This document shows positions 1 through 8,695 of a DNA stretch of 42,157 nucleotides, piece after piece; position 1 is the first letter of the stretch, and every line of letters begins with the position of its first letter. The DNA comes from an uncultured Bacteroidales bacterium. Lineage in GTDB: Bacteria; Bacteroidota; Bacteroidia; Bacteroidales; P3. The notes under the pieces are model-generated. The model made no database searches, was not told where the DNA came from, and saw nothing but the letters and a program-made list of their open reading frames with translations. Location: contig ONQD01000019.1 of NCBI GenBank assembly GCA_900319865.1, forward strand, positions 1 to 42,157. Reading direction: 5' to 3'. The translations under genes were made by a program, and so were the position numbers.

Positions 1-166
1 TCTGCTTGCCATCCTGATAGCTTCTCCATAAAGTATCGCGTTTTAGGCCAAGGCTGTTTCGGAACTGGTATCCACATCCCTTGCATAAATAGGTCTGGAC
101 TCCCCTCCGTTTACCGTTTTTTACAGTGTGCGTGCCTCCGCACACTGGACATTTCGACTTGTACAT
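1..166 (-). CDS. Transposase N-terminal fragment, zinc-ribbon type (cut by window edge)
   Basis: The first 55 codons of a minus-strand gene are visible from the ATG at 166; the rest lies outside the window. The peptide has two CxxC pairs, CPVC at residues 6-9 and CKGC at about 29-32, forming a small zinc ribbon, followed by GYQFRN and a stretch ending [10 protein letters not shown]. This arrangement matches the N-terminus of insertion-sequence transposases annotated in Bacteroidales as the IS256-family Zn-binding variant; IS1595- or IS1-like ribbons are the alternative. The catalytic DDE region is not visible, so family and intactness cannot be settled. A TAnnTTTG element lies about 35 bp upstream of the start. 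Confidence 0.75.
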   Translation of the reverse strand, partial: MYKSKCPVCGGTHTVKNGKRRGVQTYLCKGCGYQFRNSLGLKRDTLWRSYQDGKQ

Positions 167-199
167 TTTCTACCTTTTTTTGAGTACTTTGAATCCTCG

Positions 200-207
200 C
201 AAAGGTA
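200..207 (-). promoter_or_regulatory. Putative -7 element of the transposase gene
   Basis: Read on the minus strand this is TACCTTTG, matching the Bacteroidetes primary sigma -7 consensus TAnnTTTG. The start would fall near 194, leaving a leader of about 28 nt before the ATG at 166. No convincing -33 TTTG is present. Confidence 0.45.
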
Positions 208-229
208 GTGTATTCTTACAAATCAGAAT

Positions 230-355
230 ATTTTATCCTGCAATTTGACCTATTGGCGATTTTTATTTGTTAAAATTTGTCCCAAGCACCTTGATTCACG
301 AAACCGCCAATAAACACTAGCGTTTCGGAAGATTTTATCCTGCAATGTGACCTAT
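230..355. repeat. Pair of 24-bp direct repeats near the IS fragment
   Basis: Two copies of a 24-bp sequence containing TTTATCCTGCAAT lie at 230-253 and 332-355, differing at one base and 102 bp apart. Between them an 8-bp inverted repeat (TATTGGCG at 251-258, CGCCAATA at 305-312) could form a stem. The position just upstream of the transposase start suggests transposase-binding sites or the boundary of the element, but no terminal inverted repeat could be paired because the other IS end is outside the window. Confidence 0.7.
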
Positions 356-563
356 AGACCTTATTGTATTGGTGTCTATCTCATGTATTGCAACAGTCCT
401 TTCTTTCTGTGATGTAGTACTCCTTATCCCCGAATTCATGGCATCGCGGATCCAATGGCAACACTACATAGACATAATAATCCAGACAAGAAAGAAATAC
501 CATCCGCGTCAGTCTTGCACCGATGCGGAGGGTAGGGGAGTATACTCGTCAGCACTATCCCCT

Positions 564-2849
564 CTAATCTATTGTTTTAAGGTATTCCAGTATGGCACTT
601 GCGGCTTTTCTACCGGCACCCATGGCAAGTATCACCGTGGCGGCTCCACTCACTGCGTCTCCTCCGGCAAAAACTCCGGGACGCGAGGTTTGCCCATTTG
701 CGTCAGTCTTCAGTCCGCCCCACTGTTCTGTCTCAAGCCCTGGGGTTGTGGATTTGATAAGTGGATTGGGGCTGGTGCCCAGTGCAACCACCACATTGTC
801 CACCTCCATCTCAAACTCGCTGCCTTCTATCACGCTGAACTTTCTACGTCCCTTCTCATCTAAATCTCCCATTTCCATTCTCACGCAACGCATAGCGCGC
901 ACATTACCGTCCTTGTCGCCGATAAACTCTGTGGGGTTTGTCAGGAACGAGAAAGCTATCCCTTCCTCCTTGGCGTGGTGCACCTCCTCGCGACGGGCGG
1001 GCATATCCATTTCGTCACGGCGGTATATCACCGTCACGTCGCTACCCAGTCGTTTAGCCGTACGGGCAGCATCCATAGCAACGTTGCCGCCACCTATCAC
1101 CGCCACACGTTGGCCCAAATATATCGGAGTGTCATATTCCACTTCGTAGCCGTGCATCAGGTTCGTACGCGTCAGCAGTTCGTTCGCCGACACCACGCCC
1201 ACCAGCGTCTCGCCCGGTATACCCATAAACTTAGGCAGTCCGGCTCCGCTGGCCACATACACGGCTTTATAATGCTCTTTCTCAAACAGCTCGTCAATCG
1301 TTATACTTTTGCCAACAATGATGTTTGTCTTTATCTCAACACCCAAATTGCGCAAATTCTCAATCTCCGGCTCCACCACTTTCCTCTTGGGCAGTCTGAA
1401 TTCGGGTATACCGTACACCAATACTCCTCCCGCATGGTGCAGTGCTTCGAATATCGTCACCCTGCATCCGTTCTTAGCCAAGTCGGCAGCGCAGGTCAGT
1501 CCCGAAGGACCCGAACCAATAATGGCAACCTTCGGCCCGTCCAATTGTTTCGGCTCACTCGGGGTGGCATCCTTTTGCACATTCTCTCTAACATAGTCTG
1601 CCACAAATCGTTCCAGCGCACCAATGGCTATAGGCTCTCCTTTTTTGCCCAATATACAACTGCCTTCGCATTGGTTCTCCTGCGGGCACACACGGCCACA
1701 CACTGCTGGCAGCGTCGAGTCGTTTGTGATAATAGTGTATGCTTTCTCAAACTCCCCTTCGGCAATGGCTGCCACAAAGTCGGGAATCCGAATGCTCACC
1801 GGGCACCGTGTCACACACATCGGTGTCTTGCAGTGAAGGCAGCGGCGTGCCTCTGCCACAGCCTGCTCGGCGGTGAAACCAAACGACACCTCTTCGAAGT
1901 TTTTGGCCCTCACTGCAGGGTCCTGCTCCTGAGGTTTCTGACGGCAAATGGCTTTCTCCACTGCACCGCTCAGGTTGCAGCGGTGTGGTGGCTGTACGTT
2001 TCCGTCACCCTCTACGACAGCAATGCGGTAAATGCGTTCGTCGGGAGTCTTCAGTCGCCGTCCGGCTTCGTCAAAGTCCACCTCATGTCCGTCAAACTCA
2101 GGCCCGTCAACACAGGTGAATTTCACCTTTCCTCCCACCGTTACGCGGCAGGCTCCGCACATGCCCGTGCCGTCCACCATCATGCAGTTCATGCTCACTA
2201 TGGTTTTCAATCCCAGCTCTTTGGTTAGCAGCGAAACGAATTTCATCATCGGCAGTGGCCCGATGGCAATGCAATGGCTATACGCTTTGCCCTCTTCCTC
2301 CACCAAACTCTTTATCTTATTGGTCACCAGTCCCTTTTCCCCATAGCTCCCGTCGTCGGTCATGATAAACAGGTTGTCGCACACTGCTCTCATCTTCTCT
2401 TCAAAGAAAAGCAAATCCTTGTTGCGCGCACCGATAATCACGTCGGTGGGAATGCCCAGGCTGTGTGCCCATTTCACTTGGGGATACACAGGTGCAATGC
2501 CCACACCTCCAGCCACAAAAAGCAGCCGCATGGCAGCCTTCTCCTCGTCGGTGCTGTCTATCAACTCGCTCGGGCGTCCCAGCGGTCCCACTATCGAAAA
2601 CAGACTGTCGCCTTCCTGCAGTTTACTCAATCTCAAGGTGCTGTCGCCAACCACCTGATACACTATATCAATACTTTCTCTTTCATGATGGATGTCGCAA
2701 ATTGTCAACGGCACACGCTCGCCTTTGTCGTGCGGTATCACTATCACAAATTGCCCCGGCTGTCCGCATTTGGCAATCCAGGGAGCGTGTATTTCCATCA
2801 GATAAATCCGGTTGCTGTTCAGCAACTCTTTCTTCAGTATTGTATACAT
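564..2849 (-). CDS. Fused SudB/NfnA-like plus GltD/NfnB-like NAD(P)H oxidoreductase (annotated as DHOD electron-transfer / glutamate synthase small-subunit fusion)
   Basis: A 761-residue flavoprotein joining two subunits that are separate in sulfide dehydrogenase/NfnAB systems. Residues 1-270 are a ferredoxin-NADP reductase-like module: FAD/NAD-binding GPLGRPSE near 88 and GGVGIAP near 114, then four cysteines (222, 231, 234, 246) for a 2Fe-2S cluster. Residues about 310-761 resemble the glutamate synthase small subunit: cysteines 337, 340, 345, 349 and 384, 388, 394, 398 for 4Fe-4S clusters, FAD motif GSGPSG at 445-450, an NADP motif GGGNVAMDAAR, and a terminal GGDA motif. It probably transfers electrons between NAD(P)H and ferredoxin or another acceptor; the true physiological role is not visible here. 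An ATG 24 bp further upstream lies inside the -7 promoter element, so 2849 is preferred as start. Confidence 0.9.
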   Translation of the reverse strand: MYTILKKELLNSNRIYLMEIHAPWIAKCGQPGQFVIVIPHDKGERVPLTICDIHHERESIDIVYQVVGDSTLRLSKLQEGDSLFSIVGPLGRPSELIDSTDEEKAAMRLLFVAGGVGIAPVYPQVKWAHSLGIPTDVIIGARNKDLLFFEEKMRAVCDNLFIMTDDGSYGEKGLVTNKIKSLVEEEGKAYSHCIAIGPLPMMKFVSLLTKELGLKTIVSMNCMMVDGTGMCGACRVTVGGKVKFTCVDGPEFDGHEVDFDEAGRRLKTPDERIYRIAVVEGDGNVQPPHRCNLSGAVEKAICRQKPQEQDPAVRAKNFEEVSFGFTAEQAVAEARRCLHCKTPMCVTRCPVSIRIPDFVAAIAEGEFEKAYTIITNDSTLPAVCGRVCPQENQCEGSCILGKKGEPIAIGALERFVADYVRENVQKDATPSEPKQLDGPKVAIIGSGPSGLTCAADLAKNGCRVTIFEALHHAGGVLVYGIPEFRLPKRKVVEPEIENLRNLGVEIKTNIIVGKSITIDELFEKEHYKAVYVASGAGLPKFMGIPGETLVGVVSANELLTRTNLMHGYEVEYDTPIYLGQRVAVIGGGNVAMDAARTAKRLGSDVTVIYRRDEMDMPARREEVHHAKEEGIAFSFLTNPTEFIGDKDGNVRAMRCVRMEMGDLDEKGRRKFSVIEGSEFEMEVDNVVVALGTSPNPLIKSTTPGLETEQWGGLKTDANGQTSRPGVFAGGDAVSGAATVILAMGAGRKAASAILEYLKTID

Positions 2850-2870
2850 ATTATTCTTTGTTTTAAGGTG

Positions 2871-2878
2871 CAAAGATA
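2871..2878 (-). promoter_or_regulatory. Putative -7 element for the oxidoreductase gene
   Basis: TATCTTTG followed by CA on the minus strand, a full match to TAnnTTTG. It predicts a start near 2865 and a leader of about 16 nt to the ATG at 2849. It excludes the upstream in-frame ATG at 2873, which lies within the element. Confidence 0.65.
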
Positions 2879-3009
2879 CGAATAATAATTTGATTTTCGA
2901 TTTTTTTCTTCTGCTTTAACAATCCCTATTCCCAATCCTGTGGGCAAAACATGCAGTGTAGGTCAGCATCATGGGCATTCTCGCTTGCCCCGCAAAACAG
3001 CAATTCTGC

Positions 3010-5511
3010 CTACTGCGGATCCACGTCGAAATGTATCTGCAACGAGGCCTGGTTCTTGTCGCTCTTCAATTTGTCGGCTATATCCATTATGATGTGTTTG
3101 GCATCGACAATAGGCTCCGACCGTTCAAACCTTAGCAGTATCTTCTTCAGATACAGCCCCCTCACTTTCATCACACTGGGATATTCCGGCCCCATCACTC
3201 TCTGGCCGAACACACTGCGCAACTGTGCGGCATACGCTGCCGCCGTATCGTTCAGATGGTCGCTGTCGCGGTGTTTCAGCGTAATGTCTATGAAGCGGTA
3301 GAATGGTGGGTAACGGAACACTCTCCGGTCGGTAATCTGGCTACTGTACATAGCCTGGTAGTCGTTGTCCATCACGTTACGTATGGCCTGATGGTAAGGG
3401 TTGTATGTCTGTATTATCACCTTGCCGCGGTGCCCGTGGCGGCCCGCGCGTCCGCTCACCTGCGTCATCTGTTGGAATGCGCGCTCAAACGACCTGAAGT
3501 CGGGGAAATATATCAAATTATCCGCACTCACTATGCCCACCACACTCACATGGTCAAAATCCAGTCCCTTGGTCACCATCTGTGTCCCCACCAATATGTC
3601 TATCTTCCGGTCCTGAAAGTCGTTGATTATCTCCACATATCGGTTCTTCTGCATCGTGCTGTCCAAGTCCATACGCGCTATCGATGCTTTCGGGAACAGA
3701 ATACTCAGGTCGTCCTCTATCCGCTCGGTGCCGAACCCCTTCATTGTGAGGTGGTGGCTGTGGCAGGCGGGACACTCTGTCGGCATCGGGATGGAGTAGC
3801 CGCAATAGTGGCAGCGCATACTGTTGGTGGATTTGTGATACACCAGCGACACATCGCAATGCTCGCATTTGGGTGTCCAGTGGCAGTCGTCGCATTCTAT
3901 CCTCAGCGAGAATCCCCGCCGGTTCTGGAACAATATCACTTGCTCGTGGTTATCCAATGCCTCCTGTATGTTCTCTATCAGAAACTGTGATAAATAGGTC
4001 TTGCTCACAGCCGCATTGTCGCCCCGTTCGCGGCGCAGCCGCTTGGCCTCCTCCTTCATGTCGGCACACATCACCTCGGGCAGCAGCAATCCGCCAAAGC
4101 GTTTCTTCATCTCGCACAGGCCGTACTTGCCTTGCGTGGCGTTGTAGTAACTTTCCAGCGACGGTGTGGCCGACCCCAGCAGCGTCCGTGCGCCCCACAG
4201 GTGGGCCAGATATATGGCCGCGTCCCGCCCGTGGTACCGCGGCGACGGGTCGTATTGCTTGTAGCTGTTGTCGTGCTCCTCGTCCACTATCACCAGCCCC
4301 AAGTCCCTGAATGGCAGAAACAAGGCACTTCGGGCACCCAGCAGTATGTCATACCTCTGCTCTCGATTGTCGCTCATAGTACGGTTCCACACTTCAGCCC
4401 GCTGCGAAGCACTGAATCGCGAGTGATACACCCCCACACGGTTCCCGAAATACTTCCGCAGCCTATTGATTATCTGTGCCGTAAGGGCTATCTCCGGCAA
4501 CAGAAAAAGCACCTGTTTCCCCTCCTTCAACGTCTCGTGCATCAATCTGATATACACCTCCGTCTTGCCCGACGACGTCACCCCGTGCAGCAGTGTCACT
4601 GCCTTCTCTGTCTGATGCATATAGTCCACCACCGCCTGCTGTTCATCGTTCAGCTGGATGCTCTCGGCCGACACCAGGCTGTCATACTCCATCAGCCGCG
4701 ACTCTATCCGCTCCTCCTGCAGCAGTACCCCGTTCTTGAGCAATGTCCGCAGCGATGCCGCCGACACCTTTTCGCCCCCGTCGGCCTCCAGCAGCTTCCG
4801 TTTGGCCACCGCCTCTTTCCCCATCTGGCTCAGCTGCATAAAATGCATCAGCGTTTCCAGCTGCTTGTGTGTCGAGCGTTTCTTCTCCAACGTGTCGAAC
4901 AACTCTCGGCAACGCTCCGCATTCTGGTAATCGGGGGCCAGCGTCAAATAAGTCGACGTGCGGGGTGTGAACCGCTGTCGCAACTCTTCATTCATCACTA
5001 TTATCTCCCGCTCCATCATGGTGTTGAGCAGCGGCATCATCTTCTGCAGCCCAATGGCGCGGCTTATGTCCTCCACCGTCATCACCGGGTGATCGGCCAG
5101 CAGCTGCACCACTCGCAGCTCGTTCGCCGTCAAGTTGTTCAACTCCCCGCTATAGTCGGGATGTATCGACACCGACGACTCGCTGGCCAGTTTGAACGCC
5201 GTAGGCAGCGCAACGGCCATCACGTCGCCCACATAACTCATGTAATAATCCGCTATCCATTCCCAGAAACGGAACTGGTGCTCGTCCACAATGGGGTTGA
5301 TGTCAAGTATCGACAACACATACTTCACTGTGTATCGGGGGCATTCCTCATGCACACGCCTCACCACAGCTGAATACAACCGCTTCGGTCCGAACTGCAC
5401 CACTACCCGCTGCCCCGCCTTAATCACATCGTTATACTCCTGTGGCACACGGTAGGTATATGTACCGTGAATATGTAGGGGCAATATGACATCAACAAAA
5501 AATGTATTCAT
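3010..5511 (-). CDS. priA: Primosomal protein N', replication restart helicase PriA
   Basis: An 833-residue superfamily 2 helicase that recognises stalled forks and reloads the replisome. The N-terminal 110 residues match the 3'-end-binding domain. The helicase core has Walker A GVTSSGKT at 310-317 and the DEEH box at 410-413, followed by the aromatic-rich segment (NSYKQYDPSPRYHGRD) characteristic of PriA. Eight cysteines (540, 543, 549, 552, 567, 570, 580, 583) form the two zinc sites inserted in the second RecA lobe. The GTQMVTKGLDF motif and a typical C-terminal domain follow. The length is normal for the family. A -7 element sits only about 10 bp before the ATG, so the mRNA leader should be extremely short. 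Confidence 0.97.
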   Translation of the reverse strand: MNTFFVDVILPLHIHGTYTYRVPQEYNDVIKAGQRVVVQFGPKRLYSAVVRRVHEECPRYTVKYVLSILDINPIVDEHQFRFWEWIADYYMSYVGDVMAVALPTAFKLASESSVSIHPDYSGELNNLTANELRVVQLLADHPVMTVEDISRAIGLQKMMPLLNTMMEREIIVMNEELRQRFTPRTSTYLTLAPDYQNAERCRELFDTLEKKRSTHKQLETLMHFMQLSQMGKEAVAKRKLLEADGGEKVSAASLRTLLKNGVLLQEERIESRLMEYDSLVSAESIQLNDEQQAVVDYMHQTEKAVTLLHGVTSSGKTEVYIRLMHETLKEGKQVLFLLPEIALTAQIINRLRKYFGNRVGVYHSRFSASQRAEVWNRTMSDNREQRYDILLGARSALFLPFRDLGLVIVDEEHDNSYKQYDPSPRYHGRDAAIYLAHLWGARTLLGSATPSLESYYNATQGKYGLCEMKKRFGGLLLPEVMCADMKEEAKRLRRERGDNAAVSKTYLSQFLIENIQEALDNHEQVILFQNRRGFSLRIECDDCHWTPKCEHCDVSLVYHKSTNSMRCHYCGYSIPMPTECPACHSHHLTMKGFGTERIEDDLSILFPKASIARMDLDSTMQKNRYVEIINDFQDRKIDILVGTQMVTKGLDFDHVSVVGIVSADNLIYFPDFRSFERAFQQMTQVSGRAGRHGHRGKVIIQTYNPYHQAIRNVMDNDYQAMYSSQITDRRVFRYPPFYRFIDITLKHRDSDHLNDTAAAYAAQLRSVFGQRVMGPEYPSVMKVRGLYLKKILLRFERSEPIVDAKHIIMDIADKLKSDKNQASLQIHFDVDPQ

Positions 5512-5521
5512 TATCGGTTTG

Positions 5522-5529
5522 CAAAAATA
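5522..5529 (-). promoter_or_regulatory. Putative -7 element for priA
   Basis: TATTTTTG followed by CA on the minus strand, matching TAnnTTTG. The predicted start (about 5515-5518) is only 4-7 nt upstream of the ATG at 5511, so the transcript would be nearly leaderless. Confidence 0.55.
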
Positions 5530-5612
5530 CGAAAAAAAACTTTCTCACGTTATAAAGAAACGAAAAAAAAGTCATCGCTACCCACATTGCACCGATTATC
5601 AACACTTCGCGC

Positions 5613-6752
5613 ATGAAAAGAATAATCCTTGCCGTCACCAACGACGTGGTCACCGACCAGCGTGTCGACCGCACCTGCCGCACCCTCACCCAGGCGGGCT
5701 ACAGCGTCACCCTCATCGGCCGCCGACTGCCCGACAGCCCTTCCCTCACGCCCCGGCCCTACAGCGTATGCCGCATGAGGCTCCTCTTCAAGCGCAATGT
5801 GTGGTTCTATGCCGAATACAATGTGCGCCTCTTCCTCAAACTGCTCTTCGCCCCGGCCGACGCCTTCTGGGCCAACGATACCGACACCCTTCCGGCCTGC
5901 ACACTGGCCGCATTCCTGCGCCGCCGCCGCCTCTGCTTCGATGCCCACGAACTCTTCCCCGACGTGCCCGAACTCATAGAGCGTCCACGGGTGCAGGCCG
6001 TGTGGCGCAAGGTGGAGCGGATATGCCTGCCCCGTGTCGATGCGGCCTTCACCGTCTGCCAAAGCGTGGCCGATGTCTACCACAGCCGCTACGGCATCAA
6101 CATGACCGTGGTCCGCAACCTCCCGCTCTCCGCTGTAGGTTCGCTGAAGGTTCGCTCCACCTTCGCTCCACCATATACAATGCTCTATCAAGGAGCCGTC
6201 AACGTGGGTAGGGGAGTGCGCGAACTCGTCGACGCTATGCAGCACCTGCCCCAATGCCGGCTTGTGGTGGCAGGCGTGGGCGACCTCTACACCTCCCTCC
6301 GCAGCTATGCCTCCACCCTCGACTGGAGCGACCGCATACAGTTTCTCGGCCGTCTCGAGCCCGACTGCCTTCATGCCCTCACCGCCCAAGCCCACCTCGG
6401 CCTTTGCCTGCTCGAAGACCTCGGCCTCAACTACCGCTATTCGCTCCCCAACCGCATAGCCGACTTCGCCCAGGCCGGTGTCCCCATCCTCGCCACCAAC
6501 TTCCCCGAAATAGCCCGCATCCTGTCCCAATACGGCACAGGCGACCTCACCGAACCCTGCCCCGCGCAAAAGGAAGGGGAAGCCTACCGCCTTTACCTCC
6601 TGCGTCTGGCCTCCGACATCAATTCCGCCCTCCAGCGTTGGGGCTCCATCCCGCCCGACACCCGCCAACAAATCTTCTCCACCGCCGCCTCCCAACTCTG
6701 TTGGGACAACGAGCAGCACCTTCTCCTCTCCGCCCTCCGCCCCTTGCTATAA
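5613..6752 (+). CDS. Glycosyltransferase, GT4-like (group 1)
   Basis: A 379-residue GT-B fold glycosyltransferase, divergent from priA. The N-terminal lobe begins with a Rossmann strand (RIILAVTNDVVTDQRV) and SVTLIGR, typical of Bacteroidetes group 1 transferases; the DAHELFPD motif near 110 is also characteristic. The C-terminal donor-binding lobe contains LYQGAVNVGRGV, FLGRLE and a late glutamate region (SLPNRIADFAQAGVPILATN). Acceptor and sugar are not predictable; a role in cell-surface polysaccharide or glycoprotein assembly is the usual one. The gene is visibly richer in C on the coding strand than the genes after it. An 11-bp tandem duplication at 6151-6172 lies inside the coding frame without breaking it. 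Confidence 0.85.
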   Translation: MKRIILAVTNDVVTDQRVDRTCRTLTQAGYSVTLIGRRLPDSPSLTPRPYSVCRMRLLFKRNVWFYAEYNVRLFLKLLFAPADAFWANDTDTLPACTLAAFLRRRRLCFDAHELFPDVPELIERPRVQAVWRKVERICLPRVDAAFTVCQSVADVYHSRYGINMTVVRNLPLSAVGSLKVRSTFAPPYTMLYQGAVNVGRGVRELVDAMQHLPQCRLVVAGVGDLYTSLRSYASTLDWSDRIQFLGRLEPDCLHALTAQAHLGLCLLEDLGLNYRYSLPNRIADFAQAGVPILATNFPEIARILSQYGTGDLTEPCPAQKEGEAYRLYLLRLASDINSALQRWGSIPPDTRQQIFSTAASQLCWDNEQHLLLSALRPLL

Positions 6753-7138
6753 CCCTCCTCGTTTCACCCTCCGTCCATGTCTGTCAGGCGATTTCAAGAA
6801 AACACACATCCGCACCCCATCCCTCACACCATTTATTTGACAAGCCAATCAGTTTAACCAGCAAAAAGCTGTCAAGCGTTTTCAAGAAAACACACACACC
6901 CTCCGTCCCCGCACCAGCTATTTTCCGCCTTCGCTTCCTATTGAGCCGTTGTCTAGCTCTTATTAATCTCTTCTTAACCGCAATGGTGAAAAGAACTTCA
7001 GAAAGTACCAAAGTAGTGCTTGTGGGTTTGCAAAGTTGAGTTGTATGAAGAATGGTTGAAAAGAAAAGGTAAAAAAATAATGGAATGAATAATATTTTAA
7101 CAAATCGGGCGTTATCAGAATAAACAAAAAAGAAATTT
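6753..7138. other. Intergenic region between glycosyltransferase and signal peptidase genes
   Basis: 386 bp without a coding sequence. It holds copy 1 of the dispersed repeat (6836-6967) plus a partial extra copy of one end at 6781-6808. The last 130 bp are AT-rich and should contain the promoter of the signal peptidase gene, but no clear TAnnTTTG box was found there. Confidence 0.6.
6836..6967 (-). repeat. Dispersed intergenic repeat, copy 1
   Basis: The reverse complement of this segment aligns with 26141-26260. The best block, 6836-6888 against 26208-26260, is identical at about 49 of 53 positions by eye, including an unbroken 26-bp run containing GGTTAAACTGATTGG. A second block containing TTAATAAGAGCTA is shared at the other end, with indels between. 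Both copies keep an inverted pair TTGACA...TGTCAA that could form a hairpin. No protein is encoded. The end module recurs at 6781-6808 (about 26 of 28 matching 6869-6896). Confidence 0.8.
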
Positions 7139-8695
7139 ATGCTATACGACATTTTTTTAGCTCTTTATTTTATCGGTTGCCTTGTAGGCTTATGGTTTGT
7201 GTTCAAGAAGATGGGAGTGGCTCCGTGGAAAGCCCTTATTCCAATTTATAATATAGTGGTCTGGATACAGAAGTGCGGAAAAGGGAAGATGTGGTATATC
7301 TATTTCCTCATTCCCGCTATCAATGTGTTTATGTTCCTGCTGCTGGTGGTGGAGACGGCCAAGACGTTCCACAGATACAGTTTTTGGGAGCAGACTTTCG
7401 CAGTGATTTTCCCGTGGATTTACCTGCCGTTCCTGGGGTTGAACAAGATGGAGTATCACGACCCCACTCAGGAGCCACCCCACAAGGTGAGCGAACTGCG
7501 CGACTGGGTGGATGCCATAGTCTTTGCACTGGTTGCGGCAGTGATAATACGCGGCAAGGTGCTGGAATTCTATACCATACCGTCGAGCTCCATGGAAGGG
7601 TCGTTGCTGACGGGCGACTATCTGCTGGTGTCGAAGCTGGCTTACGGACCCCGTGTGGCGATGACGCCGCTTGGTGTGCCGCTGGTGCATAATGTACTGC
7701 CTTTCACCGACGGACAGGTGGAGTCGTATCTTAAATGGCCGAAAATGCCTTACCACCGCTACTGTGGGTTGGGCAAGGTGGAACGCTATGATGCCGTTGT
7801 GTTCAACTACCCTGTGGGCGACACGATGTGTACTGCCTGGAAAAGCAACAAGAGCTATTACGACCTGGTGCGCGAAATGGGCAGGGAGAATGTGCTGAAT
7901 GCCAAAACTATGCAGGTGGGAGACCAGATGGTGGAGAACCATATCCGTGTGCGGCCGGTCGACAAGCGCGAGAATTTCATCAAACGCTGTATCGGTTTGC
8001 CGGGCGAGGATTTGCAAATTATTAACCAGCAAGTATATATTAACGGCCAGCCCATTGACCAGCCGCGTTCGAGCCAGCAGACCTATGCGGTGCGCTTCCA
8101 CGCAGGGTTGAACACACGCAAGATTATGGACGATATGGGGGTGAGCTACGAGGACTACGAGAACGCATTGGCAATGATGATGTATGGTGGAGTGGACGCA
8201 TTCCAGTTGCCGCTATCGGTTGAGAAGGCGAAGGCATTTGCCAGCCGTCCTGATGTGGTGTCGGTGGAGCCGTTGGTGTTTGCCGCCGACAGCAACACGG
8301 AGATGATGGTGTTCCCCTATGCCAAAGGCTATAACTGGACGGTGGACAATTTCGGTCCCATACATATCCCGGCCAAGGGCGAGACACTGAAGCTGACGCT
8401 GGAAAACCTGCCCCTGTACGAACGGATGATTTGTGCGTATGAAGGTAATGAGCTGGAGGTGAAAGGTGGAAAGATATACATCAACGGCACCGAGACCGAC
8501 AGCTATGTGCCCAAGATGGACTACTACTGGATGATGGGCGACAACCGCCACAACTCGGCCGACAGCAGGTTCTGGGGCTTTGTGCCAGAAGACCACATAT
8601 CGGGCAAGGCCAAATGGGTGGTGTTCTCGATGGATAAGGACCACAAGAAACCCCGCTGGAACCGTATATTCATGAACGCCTGCAACTGGAAATAG
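7139..8695 (+). CDS. lepB: Signal peptidase I with N-terminal membrane extension
   Basis: A 518-residue family S26 peptidase that removes signal peptides from exported proteins at the inner membrane. The nucleophile is Ser151 in PSSSME and the general base Lys282 in KRCIGLPGE; the late GDNRHNSADSRFWGFVP box is intact. The protein is much longer than the ~320-residue E. coli enzyme. Residues 1-105 add about three hydrophobic segments (near 3-22, 51-72 and 86-101) with a DUF5684-like look, preceding the usual membrane anchor at 125-138. An insertion of over 100 residues separates the Lys box from the GDNR box. Long forms of this kind are seen in Bacteroidetes. It follows a 386-bp gap and begins a plus-strand run. 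Confidence 0.93.
   Translation: MLYDIFLALYFIGCLVGLWFVFKKMGVAPWKALIPIYNIVVWIQKCGKGKMWYIYFLIPAINVFMFLLLVVETAKTFHRYSFWEQTFAVIFPWIYLPFLGLNKMEYHDPTQEPPHKVSELRDWVDAIVFALVAAVIIRGKVLEFYTIPSSSMEGSLLTGDYLLVSKLAYGPRVAMTPLGVPLVHNVLPFTDGQVESYLKWPKMPYHRYCGLGKVERYDAVVFNYPVGDTMCTAWKSNKSYYDLVREMGRENVLNAKTMQVGDQMVENHIRVRPVDKRENFIKRCIGLPGEDLQIINQQVYINGQPIDQPRSSQQTYAVRFHAGLNTRKIMDDMGVSYEDYENALAMMMYGGVDAFQLPLSVEKAKAFASRPDVVSVEPLVFAADSNTEMMVFPYAKGYNWTVDNFGPIHIPAKGETLKLTLENLPLYERMICAYEGNELEVKGGKIYINGTETDSYVPKMDYYWMMGDNRHNSADSRFWGFVPEDHISGKAKWVVFSMDKDHKKPRWNRIFMNACNWK

Larger units (their letters stand above)
167..563. other. Gene-free stretch between IS fragment and oxidoreductase gene
   Basis: About 400 bp with no credible coding sequence. 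The first half (to about 355) holds the transposase promoter and the direct-repeat pair and is AT-rich. The second half (356-563) has no recognisable signal. An open frame starting at 369 overlaps the real minus-strand gene and has no family character. Confidence 0.6.

Noticed and set aside
975-2228. Long open frame (417 codons) on the plus strand
   Set aside because: Lies entirely opposite the fused oxidoreductase gene, whose iron-sulfur and flavin motifs are intact; the plus-strand translation is His/Arg-rich and without family character.
4132-5373. Long open frame (413 codons) opposite priA
   Set aside because: Antisense shadow of a GC-rich gene; composition (Gln/His/Arg-rich) is typical of the reverse frame and priA is complete.
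5550-6719. Long minus-strand frame (389 codons) opposite the glycosyltransferase
   Set aside because: Gly/Ala/Glu-rich reverse shadow of a C-rich coding strand; the plus-strand protein has clear GT-B features and starts right after a shared divergent region.
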